Below, piece by piece: positions 15,359 through 24,533 of a stretch of DNA of 64,000 bases (positions within the stretch are counted from its first letter, which is position 1; each line of letters opens with the position of its first letter). The notes under the pieces are model-generated. The model was not told the origin of the DNA and did no database searches. It saw nothing but the letters and a program-made list of their open reading frames with translations. Location of the stretch: positions 4,216,001-4,280,000 of the forward strand of contig NZ_CP108053.1 in the NCBI RefSeq assembly GCF_036173105.1. The letters run 5' to 3'. A program made the translations under genes and the position numbers. The stretch is from Streptomyces sp. NBC_00287. GTDB taxonomy: Bacteria > Actinomycetota > Actinomycetes > Streptomycetales > Streptomycetaceae.

Positions 15359-17548
15359 GTGGCGGGCGAGTCCCCCGACAGTTCGAAGCAGCGCGAGTCG
15401 TCGGCAGAACCGACGTCGGGGAGCGCGGGTCCGGTTCCGGAAGCCCGGAACGAATCCACCGACCCCCGCCTGGCAATGACCCGCGGAGGCGTGGACACAG
15501 CGACCCGCATCCTCTCGGCAAGCGACCTGGCAGAAGCCCGAAAGCCGGCGACGCCCGAGCCGGAGGCGGAGGCGGAGGAGCCCGACTCCGGAGACGCCCG
15601 CCTGCGGGCCGCGGTGGCGGCATGGGTGTCCAAGGGCGACGAGAAGCCGACAGAGCCCGAGGAGCCGACGGAAGAGGCCGAGGAGGAGGCACCCGAGGAG
15701 GAGGCACCCGAGGAGGAGCCACAGAACGAAGCCGCCTCCGAGGACGAGCCTGAGGACGAGACCGAGCCTGAGCCCGAGGACGAGACCGAGACCGAGCCCG
15801 AGGCAGAAGCCGAGGACGAGGACTCGGAGCCGGAGACCGAAGCCGCAGCGGACGACGAGCCGGAAGCCGCGGCCGACGAGGACGAGGCCGAAACCGAGGA
15901 CGCACCCGAGGCCGCCGACGACGAGGAAGCCCCACAGGGGCCACCCGCACCCGACGACGAAGCCAGCACGGGTGGTGCGGGTGGGAACGACACGGCCGAA
16001 GGCGAAGCCGAGGACGCACCGCACGACGAGCCCGCGGCCGCAGACGCCGAGGACGCGAAGCGGGACGCACCCGCGGCCGCAGACGCCGCCGAGGACGCGA
16101 AGCGGGACGCACCCGCAGCCAAGGCCGTAGACCACCCCACCACCGCCATCCGCGCCCCCCGCCCGCCCGCCGTGGACCAGCCCACGAGCAAGTTCGTCGC
16201 CCTCAAGCCCGACGTCACCACCGCCATCCCCCACGTCGGCCCCGAGCGCACCACCCAGCAACCGCTCCCCCCCAAGCCCCCGCTGGACCTGCTCGCCGAG
16301 CTGACGAACACCCCGCCGCCCCCGGACACCCCCGTCCGCAATCTGGTCCGACGGGTCAAGATCTGGACCCCCCTGGTCCTCCTGCTCGTCGTCGTGTTCG
16401 CGATCGTGCAGGCCGTACGACCGCTCCCGACCCCCACCCTGGACCTCACCGCGGAGTCCACGTACACCTTCGACGGCTCCGAGGTCGACATCCCCTGGCC
16501 CGCCGAGGGACAGGCCGCGCTCGACGTCCAGGGCATCGGATCCTTCGGCTCCTCCGGCGACCAGAAGCCCGTGCCGATCGCCAGCGTTGCCAAGGTCATG
16601 ACCGCGTATGTCATCCTTCGCGACCACTCGCTCAAGAGCGGCGAGGAAGGCCCGAAGATCGAGATCGACCAGGCGGCCGAGGAGCAGGCGACCGCGGAAG
16701 GGGAGTCGACCGTCAAGGTGACCGCGGGCGACTCCATCACCCAGCGCGAGGCCCTGGAGAGCATCCTCATCGCGTCCGCGAACAACGTGGCGCGTCTCCT
16801 GGCCCGTTGGGACGCCGGTTCCGAGAAGGCGTTCGTGGAGAAGATGAACGCCGCCGCCGAGGACCTCGGCATGACCAACACGACGTACACCGACCCCTCG
16901 GGCCTGAACAACACGACGGTCAGCACGGCCGTGGACCAGATGAAGCTGGCCAAGGCCGCGATGGAGGATCCCGCCTTCCGCGAGGTCTCCGCGATGATGT
17001 CGTACGACGACTACAAGGGCGAGAACCACGGCAACTGGAACCAGCTGGTCGGCAAGAACAACGTCGTGGGCATCAAGACCGGCACCACCACCTCCGCGCT
17101 CGGCAACCTCATGTTCGCCGCGAAGCAGGAGGTCGGCGGTGAGACGCGGACCATCGTCGGTGCCGTGCTGCGCCAGCCGGACGTCGGCGGCGGCATCCTC
17201 GCCGCCGCGCTCGACTCCGGCGACCAGCTGATCCGGGCCGCCCAGGGCGCCCTGGAGTCGGCGACGCTGCTGAAGAAGGGCGATGTCGTCGGATACGTCG
17301 ACGACGGCCTCGGCGGCCGTACCCCGGTCGTGGCGACTAAGGACGTCAAGGCGGTCGGCTGGGCGGGCCTGAAGGTGGAGCTGGACTTCAAGGCCGACGC
17401 CGTACCGCACGAGGCGAGGGCCGGCACGAAGGTGGGCACGCTCACCGTCGGCGACGGCGGCACCGCGGGCGCGGTCAAGGTGCCGGTGGCACTCCAGAGC
17501 GACCTGGTCGAGCCCGGCTTCACGGACAAGCTGATCCGCGTCAGCTGA
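15359..17548 (+). CDS. D-alanyl-D-alanine carboxypeptidase (S11) with acidic cytoplasmic domain
   Basis: 729 residues. GTG 15359 follows AGGAGG. Residues 1-335 are cytoplasmic and Glu/Asp/Ala-rich (extreme acidity at about 60-240), one membrane helix lies near 340-358 (TPLVLLLVVVFAIVQAV), and the extracellular S11 domain fills about 395-700. Active-site motifs are all present: Ser409-x-x-Lys412 (SVAK), Ser473-Ala-Asn475 and Lys573-Thr-Gly. It should trim the terminal D-Ala of peptidoglycan stem peptides. The catalytic part is normal, but the N-terminal extension is far longer than in E. coli PBP5. By synteny it matches SCO4439 as I recall. Confidence 0.92.
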   Translation: MAGESPDSSKQRESSAEPTSGSAGPVPEARNESTDPRLAMTRGGVDTATRILSASDLAEARKPATPEPEAEAEEPDSGDARLRAAVAAWVSKGDEKPTEPEEPTEEAEEEAPEEEAPEEEPQNEAASEDEPEDETEPEPEDETETEPEAEAEDEDSEPETEAAADDEPEAAADEDEAETEDAPEAADDEEAPQGPPAPDDEASTGGAGGNDTAEGEAEDAPHDEPAAADAEDAKRDAPAAADAAEDAKRDAPAAKAVDHPTTAIRAPRPPAVDQPTSKFVALKPDVTTAIPHVGPERTTQQPLPPKPPLDLLAELTNTPPPPDTPVRNLVRRVKIWTPLVLLLVVVFAIVQAVRPLPTPTLDLTAESTYTFDGSEVDIPWPAEGQAALDVQGIGSFGSSGDQKPVPIASVAKVMTAYVILRDHSLKSGEEGPKIEIDQAAEEQATAEGESTVKVTAGDSITQREALESILIASANNVARLLARWDAGSEKAFVEKMNAAAEDLGMTNTTYTDPSGLNNTTVSTAVDQMKLAKAAMEDPAFREVSAMMSYDDYKGENHGNWNQLVGKNNVVGIKTGTTTSALGNLMFAAKQEVGGETRTIVGAVLRQPDVGGGILAAALDSGDQLIRAAQGALESATLLKKGDVVGYVDDGLGGRTPVVATKDVKAVGWAGLKVELDFKADAVPHEARAGTKVGTLTVGDGGTAGAVKVPVALQSDLVEPGFTDKLIRVS

Positions 17549-17562
17549 TCCCCCGGCGCGCA

Positions 17563-17605
17563 CAGCCCGCCGACGGCCCCCACCCGGGAGCCGGTCGGCG
17601 GGCTG
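17563..17605 (+). terminator. Hairpin terminator after the DD-carboxypeptidase gene
   Basis: Perfect 12-base arms CAGCCCGCCGAC (17563-17574) and GTCGGCGGGCTG (17594-17605). Confidence 0.8.
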
Positions 17606-17743
17606 CGTGCTAGCGTCACGAATCGGGTCAGGTCGTCGCTCACAAGGCACGGCCGGAAAACCCTCTAGGACAGGGCCGACAACACGCGGGAAACGGGACG
17701 CGGCCAGAACAGAAGACAGGACACCACGGGGAGTGCCTTAACG

Positions 17744-19567
17744 GTGGTCACCACGGAGCCGACACGCGCCGACGACGCCGCTGCGGGCCCGGAAACCGGC
17801 CCGCGAATACGCGTGCCCGCGAGCGAGGACCACTCGCCCACGGCCGCCGTCTTCCTCACCGTACGTGAGCGTCTGCTGCGTCACCCCGTTCTGTCCATCA
17901 CCGCCCTGGCGGGCGTCCTGCACATCGTCTGGTTCTTCACGTTCGCCAACAGCGGCGGCGATCTCGCGGCCCAGGACGCCTGGGCCGAGTTCGTCGGCCG
18001 GCACCCGGACTCGGCGTACAACCTGGCCTGGTACGGCGGGATGCACCCGGTGTCGTACAGCGTGGTCTCGCCGTATCTGATGTCGGTGCTGGGCGTCCGT
18101 ACGACGATGATGATCGCCGGGACCGTCTCCGCGGGCCTGCTCACCCTCGTCCTCATCCGCAGCCGGTCCGTCCGCAATCCGCTGTGGGCCGCGCTGACCG
18201 GGGTGTTCGCGCTGCTGTGCAACGCGGCCTCGGGGCGGGTCACCTACGGTCTCGGCACGGTGTTCGCGCTCGGCGCGGTCGCGGTCGTGTTCTGCTGGCC
18301 GTACCGCTGGCGCTACAAGCGCTGGGCGAAGGCGCTGTGCGCCGCCCCGCTGGCCGCGCTCGCGACGATGGCCTCGCCGGTCGCCGGTCTCTTCGTGGGT
18401 CTGGTGGCGGTGGCGCTGTTCCTCCAGAAGCGGCGGCCCGGCGCCTGGGCGCTGGGGCTCGCGCCGAGCGCGGTGGTGGCCGTATCGGCGTGGCTGTTCC
18501 CGTTCTCCGGGACGCAGCCGATGATGTTCGCTTCGGTGATCCTGCCGTTCGCCTCCTCGGTCCTGGTGCTCTTCCTCGTCCCCAAGGAGTGGACGACGGT
18601 CCGGCTGACCGCGGCGGTCTACGCGCTGTCGGTCGTCCTGGTGTGGCTGATCAGCTCGCAGATCGGCTCCAACATCACCCGGCTTTCGATGCTGTTCGCG
18701 GGTGTGGCCCTGGCGGCGGCGCTGCCCTTCACGGTGCCGCGCACCCGCAAGTGGTACGTCACCGTGCTGGCCCTCGTCGGGTTCAACGTGTGGATCGGCG
18801 TGAAGTCGGTCGACGACATCGTGCACACCACCCCGGCCGCCTCCTGGGCCCGTGAACTGGCGCCGCTGGTCAATGAGCTCCAGGAGGTCGGCGCCGAGAA
18901 GGGCCGGGTGGAGGTCGTACCGGCCCGCTCCCACCGCGAGGCCTCGGCGCTCGCGCCGTACGTCAACCTCGCCCGTGGCTGGAACCGCCAGGCCGACATG
19001 GAGCGCAATCCGCTCTTCTACGACGACACCCTGAACTCGGCGAACTATCTGGAGTGGCTGAACCGCTGGGCGGTGCACTTCGTGGTGGTGCCGAAGGACG
19101 AGCCGGACGGTGACGGCGGTGAGCGCGAGCGGGAGCTGGTGCAGCGCGGGATGCCGTATCTGAAGCAGGTGTGGGGCGACACCAACTGGCAGCTCTTCCA
19201 GGTGATCGACCCGGCGCCGCTCGCCGAGCCGAACACCGTGGTGGAGCGGGCCGAGCAGGGCGAGTGGACGATGCGGGTGAGCGAGCCGGGGCGGGTGCTG
19301 ATCCGGATCCCGTACTCGCCGTGGCTGAGCATCGTCGACGCCGAGGGCAAGAAGCTCGATCCGCCGAAGGAGACAGAGGCCTCCAAGGACCGTCCCGACG
19401 GTGAGCCGAAGTCGTACGACAACGTCAACGGCTGCCTGATGGAGACGGACGAGGACGCGCTGGGCGACAAGTGGACCATGCTGGTGGCCCCGAAGGCGGG
19501 GACCTACCGGCTGGCCGCGCCGTACGACGTACCGCGCGGCACTCCGTGTCCGGACGCGCTGAAGTAG
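17744..19567 (+). CDS. Large multi-pass membrane protein with extracytoplasmic C-terminal domain
   Basis: 607 residues. A polar N-terminus of about 45 residues, roughly ten to twelve membrane helices to about residue 365, then a soluble C-terminal part of about 240 residues that is probably outside. An early loop with DLAAQDAWAEFVGRHPDSAY, and SYSVVSPYLMS after the first helices, look like GT-C glycosyltransferase-type membrane enzymes rather than an MFS carrier, although databases may call it MFS. No catalytic residue can be assigned with confidence. GTG start with GGGGAG upstream. It lies downstream of the carboxypeptidase but behind a terminator, so it has its own promoter. Confidence 0.7.
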   Translation: MVTTEPTRADDAAAGPETGPRIRVPASEDHSPTAAVFLTVRERLLRHPVLSITALAGVLHIVWFFTFANSGGDLAAQDAWAEFVGRHPDSAYNLAWYGGMHPVSYSVVSPYLMSVLGVRTTMMIAGTVSAGLLTLVLIRSRSVRNPLWAALTGVFALLCNAASGRVTYGLGTVFALGAVAVVFCWPYRWRYKRWAKALCAAPLAALATMASPVAGLFVGLVAVALFLQKRRPGAWALGLAPSAVVAVSAWLFPFSGTQPMMFASVILPFASSVLVLFLVPKEWTTVRLTAAVYALSVVLVWLISSQIGSNITRLSMLFAGVALAAALPFTVPRTRKWYVTVLALVGFNVWIGVKSVDDIVHTTPAASWARELAPLVNELQEVGAEKGRVEVVPARSHREASALAPYVNLARGWNRQADMERNPLFYDDTLNSANYLEWLNRWAVHFVVVPKDEPDGDGGERERELVQRGMPYLKQVWGDTNWQLFQVIDPAPLAEPNTVVERAEQGEWTMRVSEPGRVLIRIPYSPWLSIVDAEGKKLDPPKETEASKDRPDGEPKSYDNVNGCLMETDEDALGDKWTMLVAPKAGTYRLAAPYDVPRGTPCPDALK

Positions 19568-19573
19568 CTCCCT

Positions 19574-20398
19574 TCAGCGCAGCTGGTCCACGTACTTGTC
19601 GGTGCCCGGAACCGTCGGCACGAACGGCGCGAGCAGCTCCAGCCGCCCCAGGCCCTCCATCGTGTCGAGCCCCGTGAAGTACGGGTCCCAGCACTCCCTG
19701 GGATCCGCCTCCAGGAACCACAGCAGGGTCAGCCGTGTTTCCACGCCCTCGACCTGCTTGACGTAGGTCATCCGGTCGCCGGGCAGGGGCGTGGGCCGGA
19801 AGATCGTCACCATGGCGGCCGGGGACCCCGCGAGGCGCTTCGGGAGGTTCCGTGAGCGCAGCCACTCGGTCAACTCGGCCCGCTGCTCGGCCGATTCGGC
19901 GTCGATGACCTCCAACACCAGGCCGGCGTACGGATGGTCCAGGGCGTGGAAGTCCCGCGGCCCGGCCGCCCCGTCCCGGTACACCGTCGCCTCGTGGTCC
20001 TGGAAGGCGGTGAAGACGTGGGTGCGGTCCTGGTAGACGCGGGCGTCGCGGTTGAGACGCTTGTTGATGGCGACGGTCCACTTCATGTGGTCGTCGTAGC
20101 GGCCATCGGTGATCCAGTACGTCGAGAGGTAGCAGCCCGCGGTGACGGGCTGGGCAACGGCCGACTTCTCGGGCGCGCGCAGGAGTTGCAGATCGCGGGT
20201 GGCGACCCAGCGGCGGCCCGCGTACATCCAGGGCATGGCCATGGCGCCGGCGTAGTAGTGGTCGTCCTCGTACCAGCGGTTGTAGGCGTACTCATGGCCC
20301 GGGTGCGGTTCGACCATGGTGATCAGGGCATGGCCCGGGCGGACTCCGTACGGGCCGACGGCGGCGAGTTCGGCGTAGACGTCGCTGCGGGTGTCCAT
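19574..20398 (-). CDS. Uncharacterised protein, possibly EthD-like alpha/beta barrel
   Basis: 274 residues, no signal peptide. Two similar-looking halves (ALITMVEPHPGHEYAYNRWY near 25-45 and GLVLEVIDAESAEQRAELTE near 160-180) suggest a tandem dimeric alpha/beta-barrel fold of the EthD or heme-degrading type; this is tentative. Divergent from an SDR dehydrogenase, with the shared CTGAC-N5-GTCAG palindrome in between, so it belongs to the predicted catabolic regulon. Confidence 0.6.
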   Translation of the reverse strand: MDTRSDVYAELAAVGPYGVRPGHALITMVEPHPGHEYAYNRWYEDDHYYAGAMAMPWMYAGRRWVATRDLQLLRAPEKSAVAQPVTAGCYLSTYWITDGRYDDHMKWTVAINKRLNRDARVYQDRTHVFTAFQDHEATVYRDGAAGPRDFHALDHPYAGLVLEVIDAESAEQRAELTEWLRSRNLPKRLAGSPAAMVTIFRPTPLPGDRMTYVKQVEGVETRLTLLWFLEADPRECWDPYFTGLDTMEGLGRLELLAPFVPTVPGTDKYVDQLR

Positions 20399-20429
20399 GG
20401 CGTTCCCCTTTCCTCGCGTCGCTCATACT

Positions 20430-20444
20430 CTGACGCTCCGTCAG
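20430..20444. promoter_or_regulatory. Shared palindrome, site A (CTGACGCTCCGTCAG)
   Basis: Perfect CTGAC-N5-GTCAG inverted repeat, extended by flanking T/A to 17 bp, in the 73-bp gap between the divergent EthD-like and SDR genes. The same 15-mer recurs near 42.6, 42.7, 44.4, 46.7 and 54.2 kb. Its size fits a TetR-family dimer. Confidence 0.82.
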
Positions 20445-20471
20445 ATATTTGGCCAGAGAGGGGAGTCCGCG

Positions 20472-21257
20472 ATGTCGCTGCTCTACGGCAGGACAGTCGT
20501 CGTCTCGGGAGTGGGGCCCGGACTCGGGCATCAGGTGGCGGCGGCGGTCATACGGGACGGGGGGAACGCGGTCCTCGGGGCGCGTACGGAGGCCAACCTC
20601 ACCAAGAGCGCGGCCGAGATCGATCCGGACGGGGCGCATACGGCGTACCGGACGACGGACATCACCGACGAGGCGCAGTGCGAGTCGCTCGCCGGCCTGG
20701 CGCGAGAGCGGTTCGGGCGGATCGACGCGGTCGTCCATGTGGCCGCGTGGGACGGGTACTTCGGCGGTCTGGAGGACGCGGACTTCCCGACCTGGCAGCA
20801 GGTGATCGACGTGAATCTGCTGGGGTCGCTGCGGATGACGCGGGCCTGCCTGCCGGCACTCAAATCGGGCGGCGGCTCTGTGGTGTTCATCGGGACCCAG
20901 TCGGCGGTGGCCGCTCCCTCGCAGGTACGGCAGGCCGCGTACGCCGCGTCCAAGGGGGCGCTGACCAGCGCGATGTACTCGCTGGCGCGGGAGCTCGGGC
21001 CGTATCGGATCCGGGTCAACACCGTGCTGCCGGGGTGGATGTGGGGGCCGCCGGTGCGGGCGTACGTGCGGTTCGCGGCGCAGTCGGAGGGGGTCGAGGA
21101 GTCCGCCGTACGCAAGCGGCTGACCGATCGGATGGCGTTGCCGGAGCTCGCCACGGACGGGGATGTGGCGGACGCGGCGGTGTTCCTGGTGTCGGATCGT
21201 GCGCGGGCGATCACGGGACAGTCTTTGCTGGTCAACGCGGGGGAGCTGATGCGGTGA
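20472..21257 (+). CDS. Short-chain dehydrogenase/reductase (SDR)
   Basis: 261 residues, classical SDR. A variant Rossmann GlyXXXGly (VSGVGPGLGHQVAAAV), the NAG position read as VHVAAWDGY, and catalytic Tyr/Lys in AAYAASKGALTSAM, with a Ser in VFIGTQSAV. It should oxidise or reduce a carbonyl or alcohol with NAD(P). ATG 20472 has GAGGGGAG upstream. It is in the predicted CTGAC-N5-GTCAG regulon, so its substrate is likely an intermediate of the same acyl-CoA or terpenoid/steroid-like catabolism (inference). Confidence 0.88.
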   Translation: MSLLYGRTVVVSGVGPGLGHQVAAAVIRDGGNAVLGARTEANLTKSAAEIDPDGAHTAYRTTDITDEAQCESLAGLARERFGRIDAVVHVAAWDGYFGGLEDADFPTWQQVIDVNLLGSLRMTRACLPALKSGGGSVVFIGTQSAVAAPSQVRQAAYAASKGALTSAMYSLARELGPYRIRVNTVLPGWMWGPPVRAYVRFAAQSEGVEESAVRKRLTDRMALPELATDGDVADAAVFLVSDRARAITGQSLLVNAGELMR

Positions 21258-21383
21258 GTTCATAGATGTGAACCAGAACCATCATGTCGAATACTTTTAC
21301 CTCCCCTTGACCTTACGCCTGCTTGTCGTGTTCACGAGGCAGCGCCCACGATGAGCGCCGGGCTGAACCCTGGGAGGGCGCAC

Positions 21384-22952
21384 ATGAACGGTCTCGACTG
21401 GGCCGTGCTCATCGGCTATTTCGGCGTGATGGTGGCGATCGGCATCTGGTCGCACAAACGCGTCGACAACGTGAGCGACTTCTTCACCGCCGGCGGGAAG
21501 ATGCCCTGGTGGCTCTCCGGCATCTCGCACCATATGTCGGGCTACAGCGCGGTGATGTTCACGGGCTACGCGGGCATCGCCTACACCTACGGCGTGACCT
21601 CCTTCGTCACCTGGTCCTTCCCGATCGCCCTGGGCATCGCCATCGGGTCGAAGCTGTTCGCCCCGCGGATCAACCGGCTGCGCTCACGGCTCCATGTGGC
21701 CTCCCCGCTGGAGTACTTGAAGAACCGGTACGACCTGAAGACGCAGCAGGCACTCGCCTGGTCCGGGATGCTGCTGAAGATCGTCGACGTGGGTGCGAAG
21801 TGGGCGGCGATCGCGACGCTGCTGTCGGTGTTCACCGGGATCTCGCTGAACCAGGGGATCCTGATCACGGGTTGCATCACGGCGGTGTACTGCACGATCG
21901 GCGGGTTGTGGGCGGACGCGCTGACGGAACTCGGGCAATTCGTCATTCAGTTGCTGGCCGGTATCGCGATGTTCGTGGCCGTCGTCGTGGAGTTGGACGA
22001 CAAGGGCATCGGCTTCTTCGGCGCGTGGGACGAGCCGGAACTCCAGGGCCACGGCGAGCCGCTGGTGGGGCCGTACGGAACGGTGTTCCTGCTCGCCTTC
22101 CTCTTCATCAAGCTGTTCGAGTACAACGGCGGCATGCTCAACCAGGCGCAGCGGTACATGGCGACCCGGAACGCGAAGGAGGCGGAGCGGTCGGCGCGGC
22201 TGTCGGCGATTCTGTGGCTGGTCTGGCCGCTGGTGCTGTTCTTCCCGATGTGGATGTCGCCGCTGCTGGTCGAGTCGCAGAAGCCGGACGGCTCGGACTC
22301 GTACGGCCTGATGACGGAACAGCTGCTCCCGCACGGCCTGTTGGGCCTGGTCATCGTCGGCTTCTTCTCCCACACCATGGCGATGTGCTCCTCCGACGCC
22401 AACGCCATCGCGGCGGTGTTCACTCGGGACTGCGCACCGGTGATCTGGCGTCGGGCGCGGAGCTGGAGCGAGGGGCAGGGGCTGCGGGTGGCGCGGGTGA
22501 CGACCGTGGTCTTCCTGGGCCTGTCCATGGCGGCGGCGACGCAGGTCAACTCGCCGACGTTCGGGGACATCATCACGGTGGTCATCAAGTGGGTGGCCGG
22601 TCTGATGGGCCCGATGGCGATCCCGATGATGCTGGGGCTGCTACGGCCGTTCCGCCGCTCGGGTCCGACGGCCGCGCTGACGTCATGGTCTCTGGGTCTG
22701 CTGGCGTTCTGGCTGGTGAACTACCCGATCCACTGGAACGTGGACGGCGGGGTACCGCTGCAGTACCAGGTGTCCATCCCGCTCGCCGTGTCCCTGGTGC
22801 TGTACATCCTGATCGGCTTCGTGAAGCCGGAGGACACCCCGGAGCGGATGGCGATCATCGACAAGGTCAACTCCGACGACGACGGATCGGCCGCCGCGGC
22901 GGTTCCGGCTCCGGCCGACCCCGTGGACGAGGTGGCTCAGCCGCGCGGGTAA
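21384..22952 (+). CDS. Sodium:solute symporter (SSS) family transporter
   Basis: 522 residues with about 13 membrane helices. The N-terminal half carries SSS features (VDNVSDFFTAGGKMPWWLSG, GLWADALTELGQF). It should import a small solute such as a sugar, carboxylate or amino acid with Na+. ATG 21384 has GGGAGGG upstream; the GTG-type upstream starts are less likely. It overlaps the convergent ADP-ribosylglycohydrolase by 16 bases. Substrate unknown. Confidence 0.87.
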   Translation: MNGLDWAVLIGYFGVMVAIGIWSHKRVDNVSDFFTAGGKMPWWLSGISHHMSGYSAVMFTGYAGIAYTYGVTSFVTWSFPIALGIAIGSKLFAPRINRLRSRLHVASPLEYLKNRYDLKTQQALAWSGMLLKIVDVGAKWAAIATLLSVFTGISLNQGILITGCITAVYCTIGGLWADALTELGQFVIQLLAGIAMFVAVVVELDDKGIGFFGAWDEPELQGHGEPLVGPYGTVFLLAFLFIKLFEYNGGMLNQAQRYMATRNAKEAERSARLSAILWLVWPLVLFFPMWMSPLLVESQKPDGSDSYGLMTEQLLPHGLLGLVIVGFFSHTMAMCSSDANAIAAVFTRDCAPVIWRRARSWSEGQGLRVARVTTVVFLGLSMAAATQVNSPTFGDIITVVIKWVAGLMGPMAIPMMLGLLRPFRRSGPTAALTSWSLGLLAFWLVNYPIHWNVDGGVPLQYQVSIPLAVSLVLYILIGFVKPEDTPERMAIIDKVNSDDDGSAAAAVPAPADPVDEVAQPRG

Positions 22953-24061
22953 CGGGCGAGCCAGCCCGGGGAGGAGCCCGCCGGACCGTGCAGGGCCGGG
23001 CCCTGGGTCATCTCCATCGCGAAGTCGTCGGACAGTTCCAGGATCGTGGGACGGCCCTCCAGCTCGGCCAGCCAGGCCGGGGGGAGGGCCGTTTCGCCGT
23101 GCAGGGCGCCCAGGAGGCCACCGGTCAGGGCGCCTGTCGCTCCCGAGGGGCCGTCGTGGTTGATCGCCAGGCACAGGCCGTGGCGTACGTCCTCGCCCAC
23201 CAGCGCGCAGTACACGGCCACCGCCAGTACGCCCTCCGCCGTGCCCTCACCCAGCAGTTCCTCGACCCGGGCCGGGGTCGGCATCCCCTGGCGCACCGCC
23301 CCCAGCGCGTGCTGGAGCGCGTCCGAGACGGGCTGATGGCCGGAGCGGGCCGCCAGCAGCGCCAGCGCCCGCTGCACCGCGCCGTCGAGGCTCTCGCCGC
23401 AGGCCAAGGCGTGCACGATGATCGCGTACGCGCCCGCCGACAGGTATCCGACCGGGTGGCCGTGCGTCTGTGCCGCGCACTCGATCGCCAGCTGGGCCAC
23501 CAGTTGGGGCTCCCAGCCGACCAGGAGGCCGAAGGGCGCCGACCTCGCCGCCGCCTCCGGTCCCGCCTCGCCCAGGTTCTTCGGCGCCTCCAGGGTGCCC
23601 ATCGCCTCGTCGCCGAAGCCGATCAGCAGCGATCGGGCGGCGTCGCGGCGGGCGTACAGCCACTCCTCGCGCGCCAGCCAGCCGTCTTCTTTGCGCCGCT
23701 CGTCCGGACCCCAGTCCCGCTGAGTGGCCGCCCACCGCAGGTACGCCCGGTGCAGATCCGTCGGCGGATGCCAGGCGCCCGTGTCCCGGCGGACCTGGGC
23801 CCGTATCAGCCCGTCGACCGAGAAGAGGGTCAGCTGAGTGAGGTGCGTCACAGCACCCCGCCGCCCGTACCCGAGCCCCAGATCGACCAGGCCCTCGGCG
23901 CCGTACGCCTCCCTGATCTCCTCCAGGCTCATCCCGTCCACGGGCGCGCCCAACGCATCGCCCACGGCGACCCCGAGCATCGTTCCGCGCACCCGGCTAC
24001 GGAAGTCCTGCTGCTCGGAACGGCCCCAGACGGCGCCCGCTGTCGCACCCACGTTCAGCAC
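22937..24061 (-). CDS. ADP-ribosylglycohydrolase family protein
   Basis: 374 residues. N-terminal GTMLGVAVGDALGAPVDG and C-terminal NHDGPSGATGALTGGLLGA carry the Mg2+-binding acidic residues of DraG/ARH3-type hydrolases. It should remove ADP-ribose from proteins, nucleic acids or metabolites in the cytoplasm. GTG 24061 is assumed; another GTG nine bases later is equally possible, and no clear ribosome site is visible. Convergent, 16-base overlap with the symporter gene. Confidence 0.87.
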   Translation of the reverse strand: MLNVGATAGAVWGRSEQQDFRSRVRGTMLGVAVGDALGAPVDGMSLEEIREAYGAEGLVDLGLGYGRRGAVTHLTQLTLFSVDGLIRAQVRRDTGAWHPPTDLHRAYLRWAATQRDWGPDERRKEDGWLAREEWLYARRDAARSLLIGFGDEAMGTLEAPKNLGEAGPEAAARSAPFGLLVGWEPQLVAQLAIECAAQTHGHPVGYLSAGAYAIIVHALACGESLDGAVQRALALLAARSGHQPVSDALQHALGAVRQGMPTPARVEELLGEGTAEGVLAVAVYCALVGEDVRHGLCLAINHDGPSGATGALTGGLLGALHGETALPPAWLAELEGRPTILELSDDFAMEMTQGPALHGPAGSSPGWLARYPRG

Positions 24062-24176
24062 TGTAATCGACCAGGAACGGTCGGTTCAGGGGGCGGAAGG
24101 GTATGCGGGGTGTGCGGTAAGTGGCGGTTATTGAGCCCGAGTGTTCAGTTTTCACCCGTACCGAGTGACGTTGCGG

Positions 24177-24515
24177 TCACAGCCCGACTTCGGACTCGGC
24201 CGCCTCCCGGATCGCGCGGATCTCGGCCATGGCCTCGGACGGGTCCTGCTCGCCGGCGTCCACGATGCGCTCCAGGTCCCGCAACCGCGCGGCACGCGCC
24301 GGGTGGCGTTCGATCGCGACGAACACGGCCCAGGAGTGCACGAAGGCGCGGAGGGGAGCGAGGCTCTGGGTCTGCTGGGCGTTGGTCGTCGCCTCGAAGA
24401 GATGCTGGGTGAGCGCCGGAAGCCTGCTGGGGGCGATCCGCCCGACCGCGCTCCGAAGTGCGTCGGGGGTCAGCTCAGGCATCGGGATCAGCGGTCCGTG
24501 GAGGCTGTCGCTCAT
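24177..24515 (-). CDS. DUF6247-like small protein
   Basis: 112 residues, mostly helical, with AFVHSWAVFVAIERHPARAA followed by RDLERIVDAGEQ. This resembles the DUF6247 family as I remember it (function unknown). It begins 18 bp after the stop of an HTH protein gene on the same strand, so the two form an operon, perhaps a regulator and its partner. Confidence 0.65.
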   Translation of the reverse strand: MSDSLHGPLIPMPELTPDALRSAVGRIAPSRLPALTQHLFEATTNAQQTQSLAPLRAFVHSWAVFVAIERHPARAARLRDLERIVDAGEQDPSEAMAEIRAIREAAESEVGL

Positions 24516-24533
24516 GACGCGCGTCCGGCATGG

